Source: Maritalea sp049801075
Lineage (GTDB): Bacteria > Pseudomonadota > Alphaproteobacteria > Rhizobiales > Devosiaceae
NCBI RefSeq assembly: GCF_049801075.1
Contig: NZ_JBNAGG010000005.1
Span: forward strand, 123,988 to 187,987
Direction: 5' to 3'
Length of the DNA stretch: 64,000 nucleotides
Shown here piece after piece: positions 9,129 through 17,888 of the stretch. Numbering within the stretch: the stretch's first letter is position 1; every line of letters begins with the position of its first letter. The position numbers were made by a program, and so were the translations under genes. The notes beneath the pieces were generated by a model that ran no database searches, was not told the origin of the DNA, and saw only the letters and a program-made list of their open reading frames with translations.

Positions 9129-10352
9129 ATGCGCACGCCGGAGAATGCACAAGTTAAACTAAAGCGCACCTTGTCGCTGCCCATGCTCGTTTTTTACGGC
9201 ATTGGCGTGACCATTGGGGCGGGCATATTTGCACTGATCGGCGAAATTGTTGGTCTTGCTGGGCAGCAGGCCCCCCTCGCCTTCTTGCTGGCTGGTGTTA
9301 TCGCAGCAGCGACGGGCCTTTCTTATGCCAAACTTTCCTCCGTTTATCCGCGCGCGGGCGGCGAAGCGGTGTTTGTCAATATTGGGATCGGTGCATTTTG
9401 GGGCCGTGTTGTGGGCTTAGGCGTAACCGCTACTGCCATCATTTCCAGCGCGGTTGTCGCACTCGCCTTTGCGGGATATTTTCAACAACTCATCCACCTG
9501 CCGACGCCCTTTATCACCAGCGTTGTTGTTATCAGCTTAGCCGGCATTGCATGGTTTGGTGTGCGAGAAAGCGTTATTTTTGCCGCTACAATCACCATAT
9601 TGGAAATTGGCACCTTAATCGTGATCGGTGCGATGGGGATACCCAATCTGGACGATGTTGGCTATCTGGCTCAAAGCCTCAATCCGTTGGCGGAGAACGC
9701 CAATATGATGGCAGTGACCAGCGCGGCGATGATTGCCTTTTTCGCCTTTGTTGGGTTTGAAGATATTGAGAATATGGCTGAGGAAACTAAGGATGCGCAT
9801 AAGAATGTGCCCCTCGCGATCCTCATCACGCTCATATTGACCGTGTTGGTTTATATGCTGGTGGCCTTGGTCGCCATCACCAGCATGGACCAAACTAAAT
9901 TAGCAAACAGTGCCGCCCCAATGGTGGACTTGTTCGCCGCCCTTTCCGGCCGCTCGGGTGCCCCGATTGCCGTGATCGCCACCATTGCGATGGTGAATGG
10001 CATTTTGGTGCAGATTGTTATGGCGTCGCGGGTGCTTTACGGCATGGCAAACGAAGGGCTTGTGCCTGGTATTTTTGGCCAACTTGATCCGAAGCACCAA
10101 ACACCTTTGTTTTCGACTTGGTTTGTTGCTGGCCTAACCATTGTGCTCGCCATCAGCTTTCCGCTGGTACATTTGGCGCAGGCCACAAGTGCCATCATCC
10201 TATTTGTATTTAGCTTGGTGAACTTTTCCCTTTGGCAAATTGCTCGGCGCAAAGATGCGCCAGCCGCCCTGCGCCATTGGGAATGGTTGGGATTGTTTGG
10301 CACGTTAATTTCAGCAGGATTGTTGCTAAGCGAAGCGATCAAGCTTTTCTAA
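9129..10352 (+). CDS. APC-superfamily amino acid permease
   Basis: Integral membrane protein of 407 residues, with about eleven or twelve hydrophobic segments. The first helix starts GIGVTIGAGIFALIGEIVG, the unwound Gly-rich substrate/sodium site of APC transporters, and a later AFFAFVGFEDIENMAEE matches the APC helix-6 motif. GGAGAG 5-10 nt before the ATG supports the start. Substrate cannot be read from the sequence; an amino acid or polyamine is likely. The proximity to dadA and selO suggests amino acid metabolism, but there is a 61-bp gap and no proven operon. Confidence 0.85.
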   Translation: MRTPENAQVKLKRTLSLPMLVFYGIGVTIGAGIFALIGEIVGLAGQQAPLAFLLAGVIAAATGLSYAKLSSVYPRAGGEAVFVNIGIGAFWGRVVGLGVTATAIISSAVVALAFAGYFQQLIHLPTPFITSVVVISLAGIAWFGVRESVIFAATITILEIGTLIVIGAMGIPNLDDVGYLAQSLNPLAENANMMAVTSAAMIAFFAFVGFEDIENMAEETKDAHKNVPLAILITLILTVLVYMLVALVAITSMDQTKLANSAAPMVDLFAALSGRSGAPIAVIATIAMVNGILVQIVMASRVLYGMANEGLVPGIFGQLDPKHQTPLFSTWFVAGLTIVLAISFPLVHLAQATSAIILFVFSLVNFSLWQIARRKDAPAALRHWEWLGLFGTLISAGLLLSEAIKLF

Positions 10353-10387
10353 GAAAGAGCTGCCGGGCCTTAGATGGGCTCGGCAGC
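10351..10387 (-). terminator. Terminator after dctM (possibly bidirectional)
   Basis: 11-bp stem with one G-U pair (10359-10369 with 10377-10387) and a 7-nt loop. Read on the - strand it is followed by TCTTTCTT, which fits the 3' end of dctPQM. It lies between two converging genes. Confidence 0.6.
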
Positions 10388-10395
10388 ATATTGCG

Positions 10396-12015
10396 TTAGC
10401 GCGTGATGATTTCCGGCCCCATCATCGCATAGGGGAGCAGCGTTGATAGCTGGGGCGTGTACGTCACAATTACCAAGAAGATCAACAACACAGCTACGAA
10501 CGGTGCCGCCGCTTTCACTACCTGAATGAGGCTCATGCCCGTTATGCCCGAGGTCACAAACAGGTTGAGGCCAATGGGCGGTGTGATCATGCCGATTTCC
10601 ATATTCACCACCATGATGATGCCCAAATGGATTGGGTCGACGCCCAACTCCATGGCAATGGGAAACACCACCGGCGCAACAATCAGCAACAGGCCTGATG
10701 GCTCCATAAACTGACCGCCGATCAACAGCAAAATGTTTACTGCAATCAAGAAGGTGAACCAGTTAAAGCCTGCATCCAACATTAGGTTTGTGATGGATTG
10801 TGGAATGCGCTCAGACGTCAAAACGTGAGCGAAGAGCAGCGCGTTGACGATGATGAACATCAACATCAAGGTGGTGCGCGACGCTTCAACCATCACTCGC
10901 CGCGTATCATTATGCACCAAGGCGGGGAAGAAACGGGTGAGCACCAACACGAGGTTTTTGCCCCAAATCGGCAAGCCCCGCACAAGCAACATCGGCACCC
11001 GGGCGATGCTGGTTTTTGGGTCGCGCCACATGCTGTAAGCGATCATGACCGCCACTGACAATATGATGCCCGCCCAGAACCGTGCTTCAAGGCTGATTTC
11101 ACTATCACGACCCACCACAAAGTAGGACAAAGCCATCCACACAAAGAAGATGCCGAGAGCATATACGGTAGCCGAGAAGCCAACACGCGCTTCAACAGGC
11201 GCATCTTCGGGAATCCAAGTGATGCCCGCCAAGGGGCCCATATCCCGATAGACAAAGATCGCAATAAGGAATGCGTAAACGGCAGCAACAGCAGCAGCTT
11301 CTGTTGGGGTGAACACCCCGCCATAAATGCCGCCAATAATGATGACGATCAAGAACAAGCCCCAGCCCGCTTCTTTGCCGCCCTGCAAAATCTCGCCAAA
11401 GCCGCGCCAGGGTTCCGCTGGCAGCTTTTTGATGCGTGCCACCACATAGATGGCCAACATCAACATGCCGCCCGCCAGAAGCCCCGGCAGAACGCCTGCC
11501 AAGAACATGCGCCCCACGGACACTTGTGTGGCGGCGGAATAAACCACCATAACGATGGAGGGCGGAATCAGGATGCCCAACGTGCCCGCATTGGCAATAA
11601 TGCCTGCTGCGAACTCTTTCGAATAGCCTACCTGCATCATGCCTGCGATGGCGATGGTGCCGATGGCCACAACGGTTGCCGGAGACGAGCCAGACAAAGC
11701 CGCGAACATCATACAGGCCAACACAGAGGCCATGGCGAGGCCGCCGCGGAAATGGCCAACGGAGGCGATGGCAAACCGGATGATCCGCTTGGCCACACCG
11801 CCAGTGGACATAAAGCTTGCAGCCAAGATGAAGAAGGGAATGGCCAAAAGCGTATAGTTTTGTGACGCGGTGAACAATTGCAGCGCCACGGAGGAAATAG
11901 AGTCGGTGGAGAAGAACGCAATCACCAACACCGACGCAAGGCCTAGGGAGACGGCCACCGGCACGCCAAGCAACAGCAAGACGAGCACCATTGTGAACAA
12001 AATTGCAGAGACCAT
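10396..12015 (-). CDS. dctM: TRAP transporter large permease DctM, with an internal extension
   Basis: Ion-driven membrane subunit of a TRAP carboxylate transporter. It has the usual pattern of long hydrophobic segments with SGSSPATVVAIGTI (about 108-121), GILIPPSIVMVVY and GGVFTPTEAAAVA (about 232-244), and later ITPPIGLNLFVTSGI. The 539-residue protein is about 110 longer than the usual 425-430. The extra part lies between residues about 262 and 368, after the YRD end of one half and before VMVEASRTT, and carries two further hydrophobic segments. The start codon overlaps the dctQ stop by one base (TAATG), implying coupled translation. Confidence 0.92.
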   Translation of the reverse strand: MVSAILFTMVLVLLLLGVPVAVSLGLASVLVIAFFSTDSISSVALQLFTASQNYTLLAIPFFILAASFMSTGGVAKRIIRFAIASVGHFRGGLAMASVLACMMFAALSGSSPATVVAIGTIAIAGMMQVGYSKEFAAGIIANAGTLGILIPPSIVMVVYSAATQVSVGRMFLAGVLPGLLAGGMLMLAIYVVARIKKLPAEPWRGFGEILQGGKEAGWGLFLIVIIIGGIYGGVFTPTEAAAVAAVYAFLIAIFVYRDMGPLAGITWIPEDAPVEARVGFSATVYALGIFFVWMALSYFVVGRDSEISLEARFWAGIILSVAVMIAYSMWRDPKTSIARVPMLLVRGLPIWGKNLVLVLTRFFPALVHNDTRRVMVEASRTTLMLMFIIVNALLFAHVLTSERIPQSITNLMLDAGFNWFTFLIAVNILLLIGGQFMEPSGLLLIVAPVVFPIAMELGVDPIHLGIIMVVNMEIGMITPPIGLNLFVTSGITGMSLIQVVKAAAPFVAVLLIFLVIVTYTPQLSTLLPYAMMGPEIITR

Positions 12016-12701
12016 TAGTTTGCCTCCTTCAATGCATCTTTATTTTCAGCCACCAAATCTTCAGCTTCATGGCCCGCAATCATCAAATCGCGCTCGCCTT
12101 TGAAAATTTGGACAAATGCCTCAATGGACCGGAAGGCCAAAAGGGCAAGTGAGATTGGCAAGATGAGATAAGCCACCCAGCGCTGCACGCGCTCTGGCCA
12201 GCCAAACTGGTCAACCATAAAGGTTGGATATTTCAAATCTTCCAAACCCAATTGCAGCTGGAACATTTTCGACCAATATGTCATGGCCCCACCTTTGCCA
12301 TTGGCACCGAAAATGCTGAGCCAATCTGCATTGAGCAGAATGATCGCATATAGCGCAGTGCAGGCCGCGCCAAACAAGGCAGCAAGGCGCAGGCCGCGCT
12401 TGGGCAACATGCGCACAAAGGCGTCGACCCCGAGGTGACTGCCCATTTTGACGCCATAGCTCATGCCGATCAAAATCATCCACGCAAACAGAATGCGTGT
12501 GAGTTGCAATGCGCCGCCAAATCCAGAGTTGAACCCGTAGCGTAGCACCACTTGCACAAAAGACACCAAAGTGATTGCCGCCAATAAGAGCGCCAAAATA
12601 TTTTCTTCTAAATTGCTGATTACTTCTGGGTATTTGCGTTCCGCCAAAAATATGGCGGCGATAAGCACAGCAATAATGCCATATAGCCAATATGCGGCCA
12701 T
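12015..12701 (-). CDS. dctQ: TRAP transporter small permease DctQ
   Basis: Small membrane subunit that binds DctM and completes the TRAP permease. From ATG 12701 (228 residues) it has GGAGGGG about 3-9 nt upstream; an upstream extension to 12746 runs through the intercistronic hairpin and is not used. Four hydrophobic segments are seen, with the conserved LQVVLRYGF-like block (VQVVLRYGFNSGFGGALQL) and LGVDAFVRMLPKR. The acidic tail AEDLVAENKDALKEAN is cytoplasmic. Gene order dctP-dctQ-dctM on the - strand is standard. Confidence 0.9.
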   Translation of the reverse strand: MAAYWLYGIIAVLIAAIFLAERKYPEVISNLEENILALLLAAITLVSFVQVVLRYGFNSGFGGALQLTRILFAWMILIGMSYGVKMGSHLGVDAFVRMLPKRGLRLAALFGAACTALYAIILLNADWLSIFGANGKGGAMTYWSKMFQLQLGLEDLKYPTFMVDQFGWPERVQRWVAYLILPISLALLAFRSIEAFVQIFKGERDLMIAGHEAEDLVAENKDALKEAN

Positions 12702-12721
12702 AGCCCCCTCCTTTGCCCCGT

Positions 12722-12757
12722 CAAAGCAAAAGCCGCGTCCCACCAAAGGGACGCGGC
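12722..12757 (-). terminator. Intercistronic terminator/attenuator between dctP and dctQ
   Basis: Perfect 10-bp stem GCCGCGTCCC/GGGACGCGGC (12732-12741 with 12748-12757), 6-nt loop, followed on the - strand by TTTTGCTTTG. It should reduce transcription into dctQM relative to dctP. Confidence 0.8.
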
Positions 12758-12770
12758 GTAGATTTATGGA

Positions 12771-13766
12771 TTATTGACCCGCAGCAACGGCTGCATCGAT
12801 CACGTCTTGACCGATATCGTCTTTAAACTGATCCCAAACAGGCTTCATTACATCCACCCATTCTTGACGCTGTTCTGGTGTCAGCGTGCGCACAACACCA
12901 CCAGCGGCGATCATTTTTTGCTTGGCATCTTCGTTCACTTCGGTCGCTTTGGCATTTGCCGCCACTACTTCTTCGTTGAAGATGGTGAGGAACTGCTCGC
13001 GCACTTCCGGATCAAGGCTGTCCAACCATTCTTTTGAGGTTACTGCCAAATAGGTCAGCAATTGGTGGTTGGTTTCGGTGACGCCATCTTGCACTTCGAA
13101 GAATTTCTCAGCGTAGATGTTTGACCATGTGTTTTCTTGGCCGTCCACAACACCAGTTTGCAGCGCGCCATACACTTCTTTAAATGCGAGCTTTTGTGCA
13201 GAAGCATCCATTGCTTCGATCATGGCAACAGCCACGTCAGATGTTTGCACGCGGAACTTCATGCCTTCCGCGTCGCTTGGCACCATCAATGGTTTTTTGG
13301 CAGAGAAGTGCTTCAAACCATTATAGATATAGCCCAAGCCAACATAGCCCTTATCGTCAATCGCATTCAGCAAATCTTGGCCCGTTTCACCTTGGGTGAA
13401 GTTGTTCACAGCATCCATATTTGGAAACAGGAATGGCAAATCGAAAATACGATATTTTTTGGTGAAGCTCTCAAACTTTGAAAGCGAAGGTGCCGCGATT
13501 TGCACGTCACCCAACAATAAAGCTTCCATCACTTTGTCATCGTCAAACAATGTAGAGCTTGGGAACACCTCCATACAGGCTGTGCCGTTCATTTCTTCAT
13601 TGATGCGCTTTGCGATGGCTTCAGCTGCTTCACCTTTAGGGTGACCCGTGGCGGCTGTCACGTGGCTAAATTTGATGACAATTTCGCCAGAGTCACAATC
13701 AGCGAAGGCTGGTGTGGCGAACAAAGCGGCGCTGATAACTGCGCCAGCTGCGAATTTCTTAAGCAT
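12771..13766 (-). CDS. dctP: TRAP transporter periplasmic binding protein DctP
   Basis: High-affinity periplasmic receptor of the TRAP system, 331 residues from ATG 13766. GGGAGGA lies about 6 nt upstream; the longer frame to 13838 would run through the sigma-54 promoter and is rejected. Signal peptide 1-22 ends ALFATPAFA. Mature features include KFSHVTAATGHPKGEAA, the family arginine in GMKFRVQTSDVAV that salt-bridges a carboxylate, and YGALQTGVVDGQENTWSNI. The substrate is probably an organic acid such as a C4-dicarboxylate, since DctB/DctD lie next to it, but this is not proven by sequence. Confidence 0.92.
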   Translation of the reverse strand: MLKKFAAGAVISAALFATPAFADCDSGEIVIKFSHVTAATGHPKGEAAEAIAKRINEEMNGTACMEVFPSSTLFDDDKVMEALLLGDVQIAAPSLSKFESFTKKYRIFDLPFLFPNMDAVNNFTQGETGQDLLNAIDDKGYVGLGYIYNGLKHFSAKKPLMVPSDAEGMKFRVQTSDVAVAMIEAMDASAQKLAFKEVYGALQTGVVDGQENTWSNIYAEKFFEVQDGVTETNHQLLTYLAVTSKEWLDSLDPEVREQFLTIFNEEVVAANAKATEVNEDAKQKMIAAGGVVRTLTPEQRQEWVDVMKPVWDQFKDDIGQDVIDAAVAAGQ

Positions 13767-13820
13767 ATAATCCTCCCAAGGATAGTATAGATACGGTCCC
13801 TCTGACCGCTGATCTTTACA

Positions 13821-13837
13821 TAGCAAGGGGCGTGCCA
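13821..13837 (-). promoter_or_regulatory. Sigma-54 promoter of dctPQM
   Basis: On the - strand the sequence is TGGCACGCCCCTTGCTA, an essentially perfect -24/-12 element (TGGCAC, 5 nt, TTGCT). It points to dctP, whose ATG is about 55 nt downstream. The adjacent DctD protein has the sigma-54 contact motif GAFTGA. Confidence 0.92.
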
Positions 13838-13911
13838 AATCGATAAATTCCGAATTTTTCTTTTTATTTTAATTAGTTATTCAAATTTCAATATTCGACA
13901 CAAGCTAAATT

Positions 13912-13929
13912 TGTGTAATAATCCACACA
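13912..13929. promoter_or_regulatory. Candidate second DctD upstream activator site
   Basis: TGTGT (13912-13916) and ACACA (13925-13929) form an interrupted inverted repeat that shares its half-site with the stronger palindrome about 30 bp farther from the promoter. Its position about 100 bp upstream of the -12 region is typical of sigma-54 enhancers. Confidence 0.45.
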
Positions 13930-13942
13930 CCGAAATTGCGTC

Positions 13943-13962
13943 ATGTGTAGATTTCTACACAT
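13943..13962. promoter_or_regulatory. Candidate DctD upstream activator palindrome
   Basis: Perfect 9-bp inverted repeat ATGTGTAGA-TT-TCTACACAT. It straddles the 3' end of dctD (stop at 13955) and lies about 130 bp upstream of the -12 element of the dctP sigma-54 promoter, as expected for an enhancer bound by an NtrC-family dimer. Confidence 0.7.
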
Positions 13963-15319
13963 CGCCATCCAACTGATCAGTTTCTAGCCCATATTTTTTC
14001 ATTTTGTCGTAAAGCGTTTTGCGCGAAATGCCTAAAGCCTCATAAGTCGGCTTTAGAGCACCCTTATTGCGGGAAATTTCAGTAGCGATGACTGATTTTT
14101 CAAACCGGGCGACTTGGTCGCTCAGGTGATAGGCCCGGCTGTCATTCTCAGCGCCCAACATGTCCTCACCGAGGCCAAGCCCCATACCCAAGACAAACCG
14201 ATCCGCACAATTGCGCAACTCGCGCACATTGCCCGGCCAATCATGTGCATGCAAAGCCGCCACGAGGTCTGGCGTCAGTTCCGGAATTTCTTTGCGGAAA
14301 CGAGCTCTTGCCTGTCGTGTTAAGCGATAGAACAGCATCAAAATATCTTCAGTCCGATCGCGCAAGGGCAGCAAATTGATGCTTGCGACGTTAAGTCGGA
14401 AATAGAGATCTTGTCGAAAACGCCCCTCTGCGCTGGCTTCGGCAAGGTCGTCTTTTGATGCCGCAACGATGCGAATATCGAGGGGAATGGTGTTGTTCGA
14501 TCCCAGCCTCTCCACGCCGCGGGTTTCAACAACCCGCAGTAGCTTCACTTGCAGATCAAGCGGCATGCTTTCAATTTCGTCCAAAAACAAGGTACCGCCA
14601 TTGGCATATTCGATTTTGCCAATACGCTTTTGATTGGCACCGGTGAAAGCACCAGACTCGTGCCCAAACAATTCGCTTTCGATGATTTCGCCCGGCAATG
14701 CGCCACAGTTCACGGCAACAAATGGTTTGTCTTTGCGTGCAGAATGTTCGTGCAATGCGCGCGCCACCATGTCTTTACCGGCCCCGGTTTCGCCATTCAC
14801 CATCACATCGATATCGGCATCGCCGAGCATTTTCACTTGCTGTCGGATTTGCACCATATGGGGCGAACGCCCGATGAGGGTTTCATCCAGCAAATCTTCG
14901 CTTTCAATCTCTTCCCGCAACACACGGTTTTCGAGCACCAAGCGCCGCTTTTCCACGGCGCGATTGATGACAAGGGATAGCTGGCTGGTGGGAAACGGCT
15001 TTTCGATAAAGTCGTAAGCGCCATCGCGCATGGCAGACACCGCCATCGCCACATCGCCGTGTCCGGTGATAAAGATCACCGGTAACGCTGGATCGATCTC
15101 GATGGTTTTTTTCAAAAACTCCGGACCAGACATTTCTGGCATCCGCACATCGCACACGACAATGCCGAACAGTTGAAAGTGAATTTGCGGCAAGGCATCC
15201 GCCGCGCGGCTATAACTCAACACATCGAAGCCATCTAGCTCCAGCGATTGCTCAAGCGCGTGGCGCAAATCATGGTCATCATCAATTAGAAATATCTGTG
15301 GCGATTGAGAGATGCTCAC
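13955..15319 (-). CDS. dctD: Sigma-54-dependent response regulator DctD
   Basis: NtrC-class activator of 454 residues. The receiver domain (about 8-125) has the acidic pair DDD at 13-15, phospho-acceptor Asp57 and Lys107. The AAA+ domain has Walker A GETGAGKD at 176-183 and the sigma-54 loop GAFTGA at 223-228. A Fis-type helix-turn-helix closes the protein (ALGISRKTLYDKMKKYGL). The GTG start at 15319 has AAAGGA 8 nt upstream and lies 4 nt after the dctB stop. It should activate dctPQM from the sigma-54 promoter at 13821-13837. Confidence 0.93.
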   Translation of the reverse strand: MSISQSPQIFLIDDDHDLRHALEQSLELDGFDVLSYSRAADALPQIHFQLFGIVVCDVRMPEMSGPEFLKKTIEIDPALPVIFITGHGDVAMAVSAMRDGAYDFIEKPFPTSQLSLVINRAVEKRRLVLENRVLREEIESEDLLDETLIGRSPHMVQIRQQVKMLGDADIDVMVNGETGAGKDMVARALHEHSARKDKPFVAVNCGALPGEIIESELFGHESGAFTGANQKRIGKIEYANGGTLFLDEIESMPLDLQVKLLRVVETRGVERLGSNNTIPLDIRIVAASKDDLAEASAEGRFRQDLYFRLNVASINLLPLRDRTEDILMLFYRLTRQARARFRKEIPELTPDLVAALHAHDWPGNVRELRNCADRFVLGMGLGLGEDMLGAENDSRAYHLSDQVARFEKSVIATEISRNKGALKPTYEALGISRKTLYDKMKKYGLETDQLDGDV

Positions 15320-15323
15320 ACGT

Positions 15324-17075
15324 TCATTCCTTTGTGGTTTCGGCTTTATGGCGAGGCAGATTCACATAGAAGGCCGCACCGCCAAGCGTGCTGGCTCCAA
15401 CATCTATGTCGCCACCAAAATCATGGACAATATTGTAGGCAATGGAAAGACCTAACCCCAAACCTTCACTGACATCTTTTTGTGAAACGAACGGATCAAA
15501 TATGCTGCGTCGATCCTCTTCGCTCACGCCTGCGCCACTGTCTTCCACCCGCAACACCACTTCTTTTTCGCTATAATCCACACCCAAAAACACCATGTTC
15601 TTTTCAGTGTTCGCAGCTGCATCAATGGCGTTGGACAACAGATTGACCAACACTTGAGAGAGGCGCAAGCTGCCGCCTTCAACCTTGATGTTTTCCAACG
15701 GCAAGGTGAAATCCAGCTCCACCTTTTTGGCTTTGGCGTGTGGATCGACCAAGGTTATCGCCTCTTGCATTAAGGGGCCAATTTCAACATCGCGCAACTT
15801 CGTGCCGGGCTTTCGGGCAAAGCTCTTCAATGTTTTGGAGAGCTGCGCCATACGGTCGGTCATTTTGGTGATGCGCTCTAAATTTTCGTCGGCCTTTTCA
15901 CTGCGATCACGCGCCAAAAAGGCACGGGCATTATCAGCATAGGCCCGGATGGCGGCGATGGGTTGGTTATATTCATGCGAAAGAGCGGCGGACATTTGCC
16001 CGATTGAAGCGAGCTTTGCTGATTGTGTGAGATCGAGTTGCGCTTGGCGCAGGGCTTCTTCCGCCTGTATTCGCTCATCATATTCGCGTTTTAGCTCTTG
16101 CGTTCGCGCCACAACGCGGCGCTCAAGCTCCCGCGCTACTTCACGCTCCTGCTCATAGCGCAGACGGATGATATGCCAACGCTGGATCAGCAAGAACAAC
16201 ACGCCGCCCAACACAACACCGGCCAAAATGACAATCACTTGAAATTGGTTGCGCGCATTGGCCACTGGATCAAACCGCTCCAACACATTCAAATGCCAAT
16301 CATAAAGTGGCAAATAAACTGATCGCGCCAAATAGGGTATGGGCCGCCCGCTCCCACGATATAGCGGGAACTGCGTGAGCTCTTCGGGGTAGGTTTGGAT
16401 CATATCAGGTTGCAGCACACCAGCGAGTTGGTTGCCAACCACCAAGCTGCCATCTGTTTTGGTGACGAATACCGGCTCGTTAATCAATGCCCAAGCGGTG
16501 CCTAATGTCTGTAAATCGACATAAACCGTCACTGTGCCCAAGGTTTCGCCCAAGCGCTGAACGCGCGACGAAAACGCATAGGCAATCTGATCATCGCTGC
16601 TGCGCAAAGTTGTGCGGCCCAGTCGACCTTCCATCGCCGCCTGCTGCAGTTCCTCCGCAATGGTGGGCGGTGCAAATTGCTCGGATTGGAACTGGGCAAA
16701 CACCTTGCCATCAGGATCGGCCAATTGAATATTGGCCGCACCAGAGAGGCCTGCCAGTTTGTTCAATAACTGTTGGGTGCGTATTTGGCCAATGCCGACA
16801 TTTTGCGCTGTGAACAGAAAAGCCACATCCGGCTCTCGCGCCACAATGCCTGTCAGCAACCGATATTTGTCGAACAGGCCGTTGATGGCTTCTTTTTGCA
16901 GTGCAAACACTTGATTGATCTCGTGCTCAACCTCTTTAAGTGCGCGGTCTTCAATCAGCGGCAGGCCGATGGCCAAGATGGTCGCCACAACAATGGCCGC
17001 GCTCGTGATCAAAGCAAAAACTTGGGCACGGAAAGAATGCGACAAAGACACGAGGGCGCGACGAAAAAACTGCAT
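15324..17075 (-). CDS. dctB: Sensor histidine kinase DctB
   Basis: Membrane sensor for the cognate dicarboxylate-type signal, 583 residues. A hydrophobic segment near 15-35 and a second near 280-300 bracket a periplasmic double-PAS (Cache-like) domain with FLFTAQNVGIGQIRTQQLL and NEPVFVTKTDGSLVVGN. A coiled-coil linker rich in Arg/Glu follows, then the H-box AALSHEYNQPIAAIRAYA and an ATPase domain with N-box LVNLLSNAIDAA and GLGLGLSIAYNIV. This matches rhizobial DctB (about 600 residues). It is directly followed by dctD. Confidence 0.92.
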   Translation of the reverse strand: MQFFRRALVSLSHSFRAQVFALITSAAIVVATILAIGLPLIEDRALKEVEHEINQVFALQKEAINGLFDKYRLLTGIVAREPDVAFLFTAQNVGIGQIRTQQLLNKLAGLSGAANIQLADPDGKVFAQFQSEQFAPPTIAEELQQAAMEGRLGRTTLRSSDDQIAYAFSSRVQRLGETLGTVTVYVDLQTLGTAWALINEPVFVTKTDGSLVVGNQLAGVLQPDMIQTYPEELTQFPLYRGSGRPIPYLARSVYLPLYDWHLNVLERFDPVANARNQFQVIVILAGVVLGGVLFLLIQRWHIIRLRYEQEREVARELERRVVARTQELKREYDERIQAEEALRQAQLDLTQSAKLASIGQMSAALSHEYNQPIAAIRAYADNARAFLARDRSEKADENLERITKMTDRMAQLSKTLKSFARKPGTKLRDVEIGPLMQEAITLVDPHAKAKKVELDFTLPLENIKVEGGSLRLSQVLVNLLSNAIDAAANTEKNMVFLGVDYSEKEVVLRVEDSGAGVSEEDRRSIFDPFVSQKDVSEGLGLGLSIAYNIVHDFGGDIDVGASTLGGAAFYVNLPRHKAETTKE

Positions 17076-17249
17076 GTCTCAGTTTTTGCGATCAAACGCG
17101 GTTTGGTCAAGCGCTCATCCGCCTGCTTGTGATCTTATGTCGCCACGCTCGCGCTGCTAGAGCGCTTTGGATTTCACATTTATCCGCTTCAAGATGTGGC
17201 TCAACGAAGCATTTGAAGGTCGAACAATAAAGGGCCGCATGGGTTTACC

Positions 17250-17735
17250 TCAATATTTGTCGTTTTGATCAAAAATGGGTTCACGCAATACTCCAAACAA
17301 TACAAGAATGATGACCAGCATGGCGAAGCCCAACAAAGCGAGCCCATAAAAGCCGAAGCCCAACATCATGCCTATCGCGCCAGAACTCCAAATGCTGGCG
17401 CCGGTGGCAGTCCCGATAATTCGCGGTTCATCACCGCTCGACTTGATGATGGCGCCTGCCCCCAAAAAGCCGATACCGGTTAGCACACCTTCGACAATAC
17501 GCAGCAGGCCAAGCTTTAGATTAGGGTTGCTGCCTGCATAATAAGCGACAATTTCCTGACCCATGATGGCCAAGAGACAGGTCGTGGCCGCCACGATCAT
17601 GAACACGCGGAAGTCGATGGGTTTGTTTTTGAGGTTACGATCCAAGCCGACGCAAAAGCCAAATAATAGAGCCAGCGCCACTCGCACTGCTGCTTCCGTC
17701 CAAGCCAATGTCTGCAAATCTAAAATCTGTCCCAT
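17250..17735 (-). CDS. MgtC/SapB family membrane protein
   Basis: Small inner-membrane protein of 161 residues from ATG 17735 (GGGA 5 nt upstream; a GTG start at 17753 is possible). Features are the early LLFGFCVGLDRNLKNKPIDF, matching the MgtC basic loop, a GIGFLGAGAII block and a C-terminal pair of hydrophobic segments. MgtC proteins aid survival at low magnesium or acid and act on the F1Fo ATPase in pathogens; this one lacks the soluble C-terminal ACT-like domain found in longer members. Thr replaces the usual His in the RTH position (FRVFM). The function here is unknown. Confidence 0.8.
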   Translation of the reverse strand: MGQILDLQTLAWTEAAVRVALALLFGFCVGLDRNLKNKPIDFRVFMIVAATTCLLAIMGQEIVAYYAGSNPNLKLGLLRIVEGVLTGIGFLGAGAIIKSSGDEPRIIGTATGASIWSSGAIGMMLGFGFYGLALLGFAMLVIILVLFGVLREPIFDQNDKY

Positions 17736-17888
17736 ATATGTCCCAAGTCGCACTTCGCGCTGTTTGCTTTCAAATCAAACGAACTTGGCTGCAAATGGTT
17801 CCGACCACACGGATTTTGGCCCAGAACTGGACTCTTACAAAAATTTCTGCTCAATAAAGCGGAGACTTAAATAATTTGATTGAGCAAT

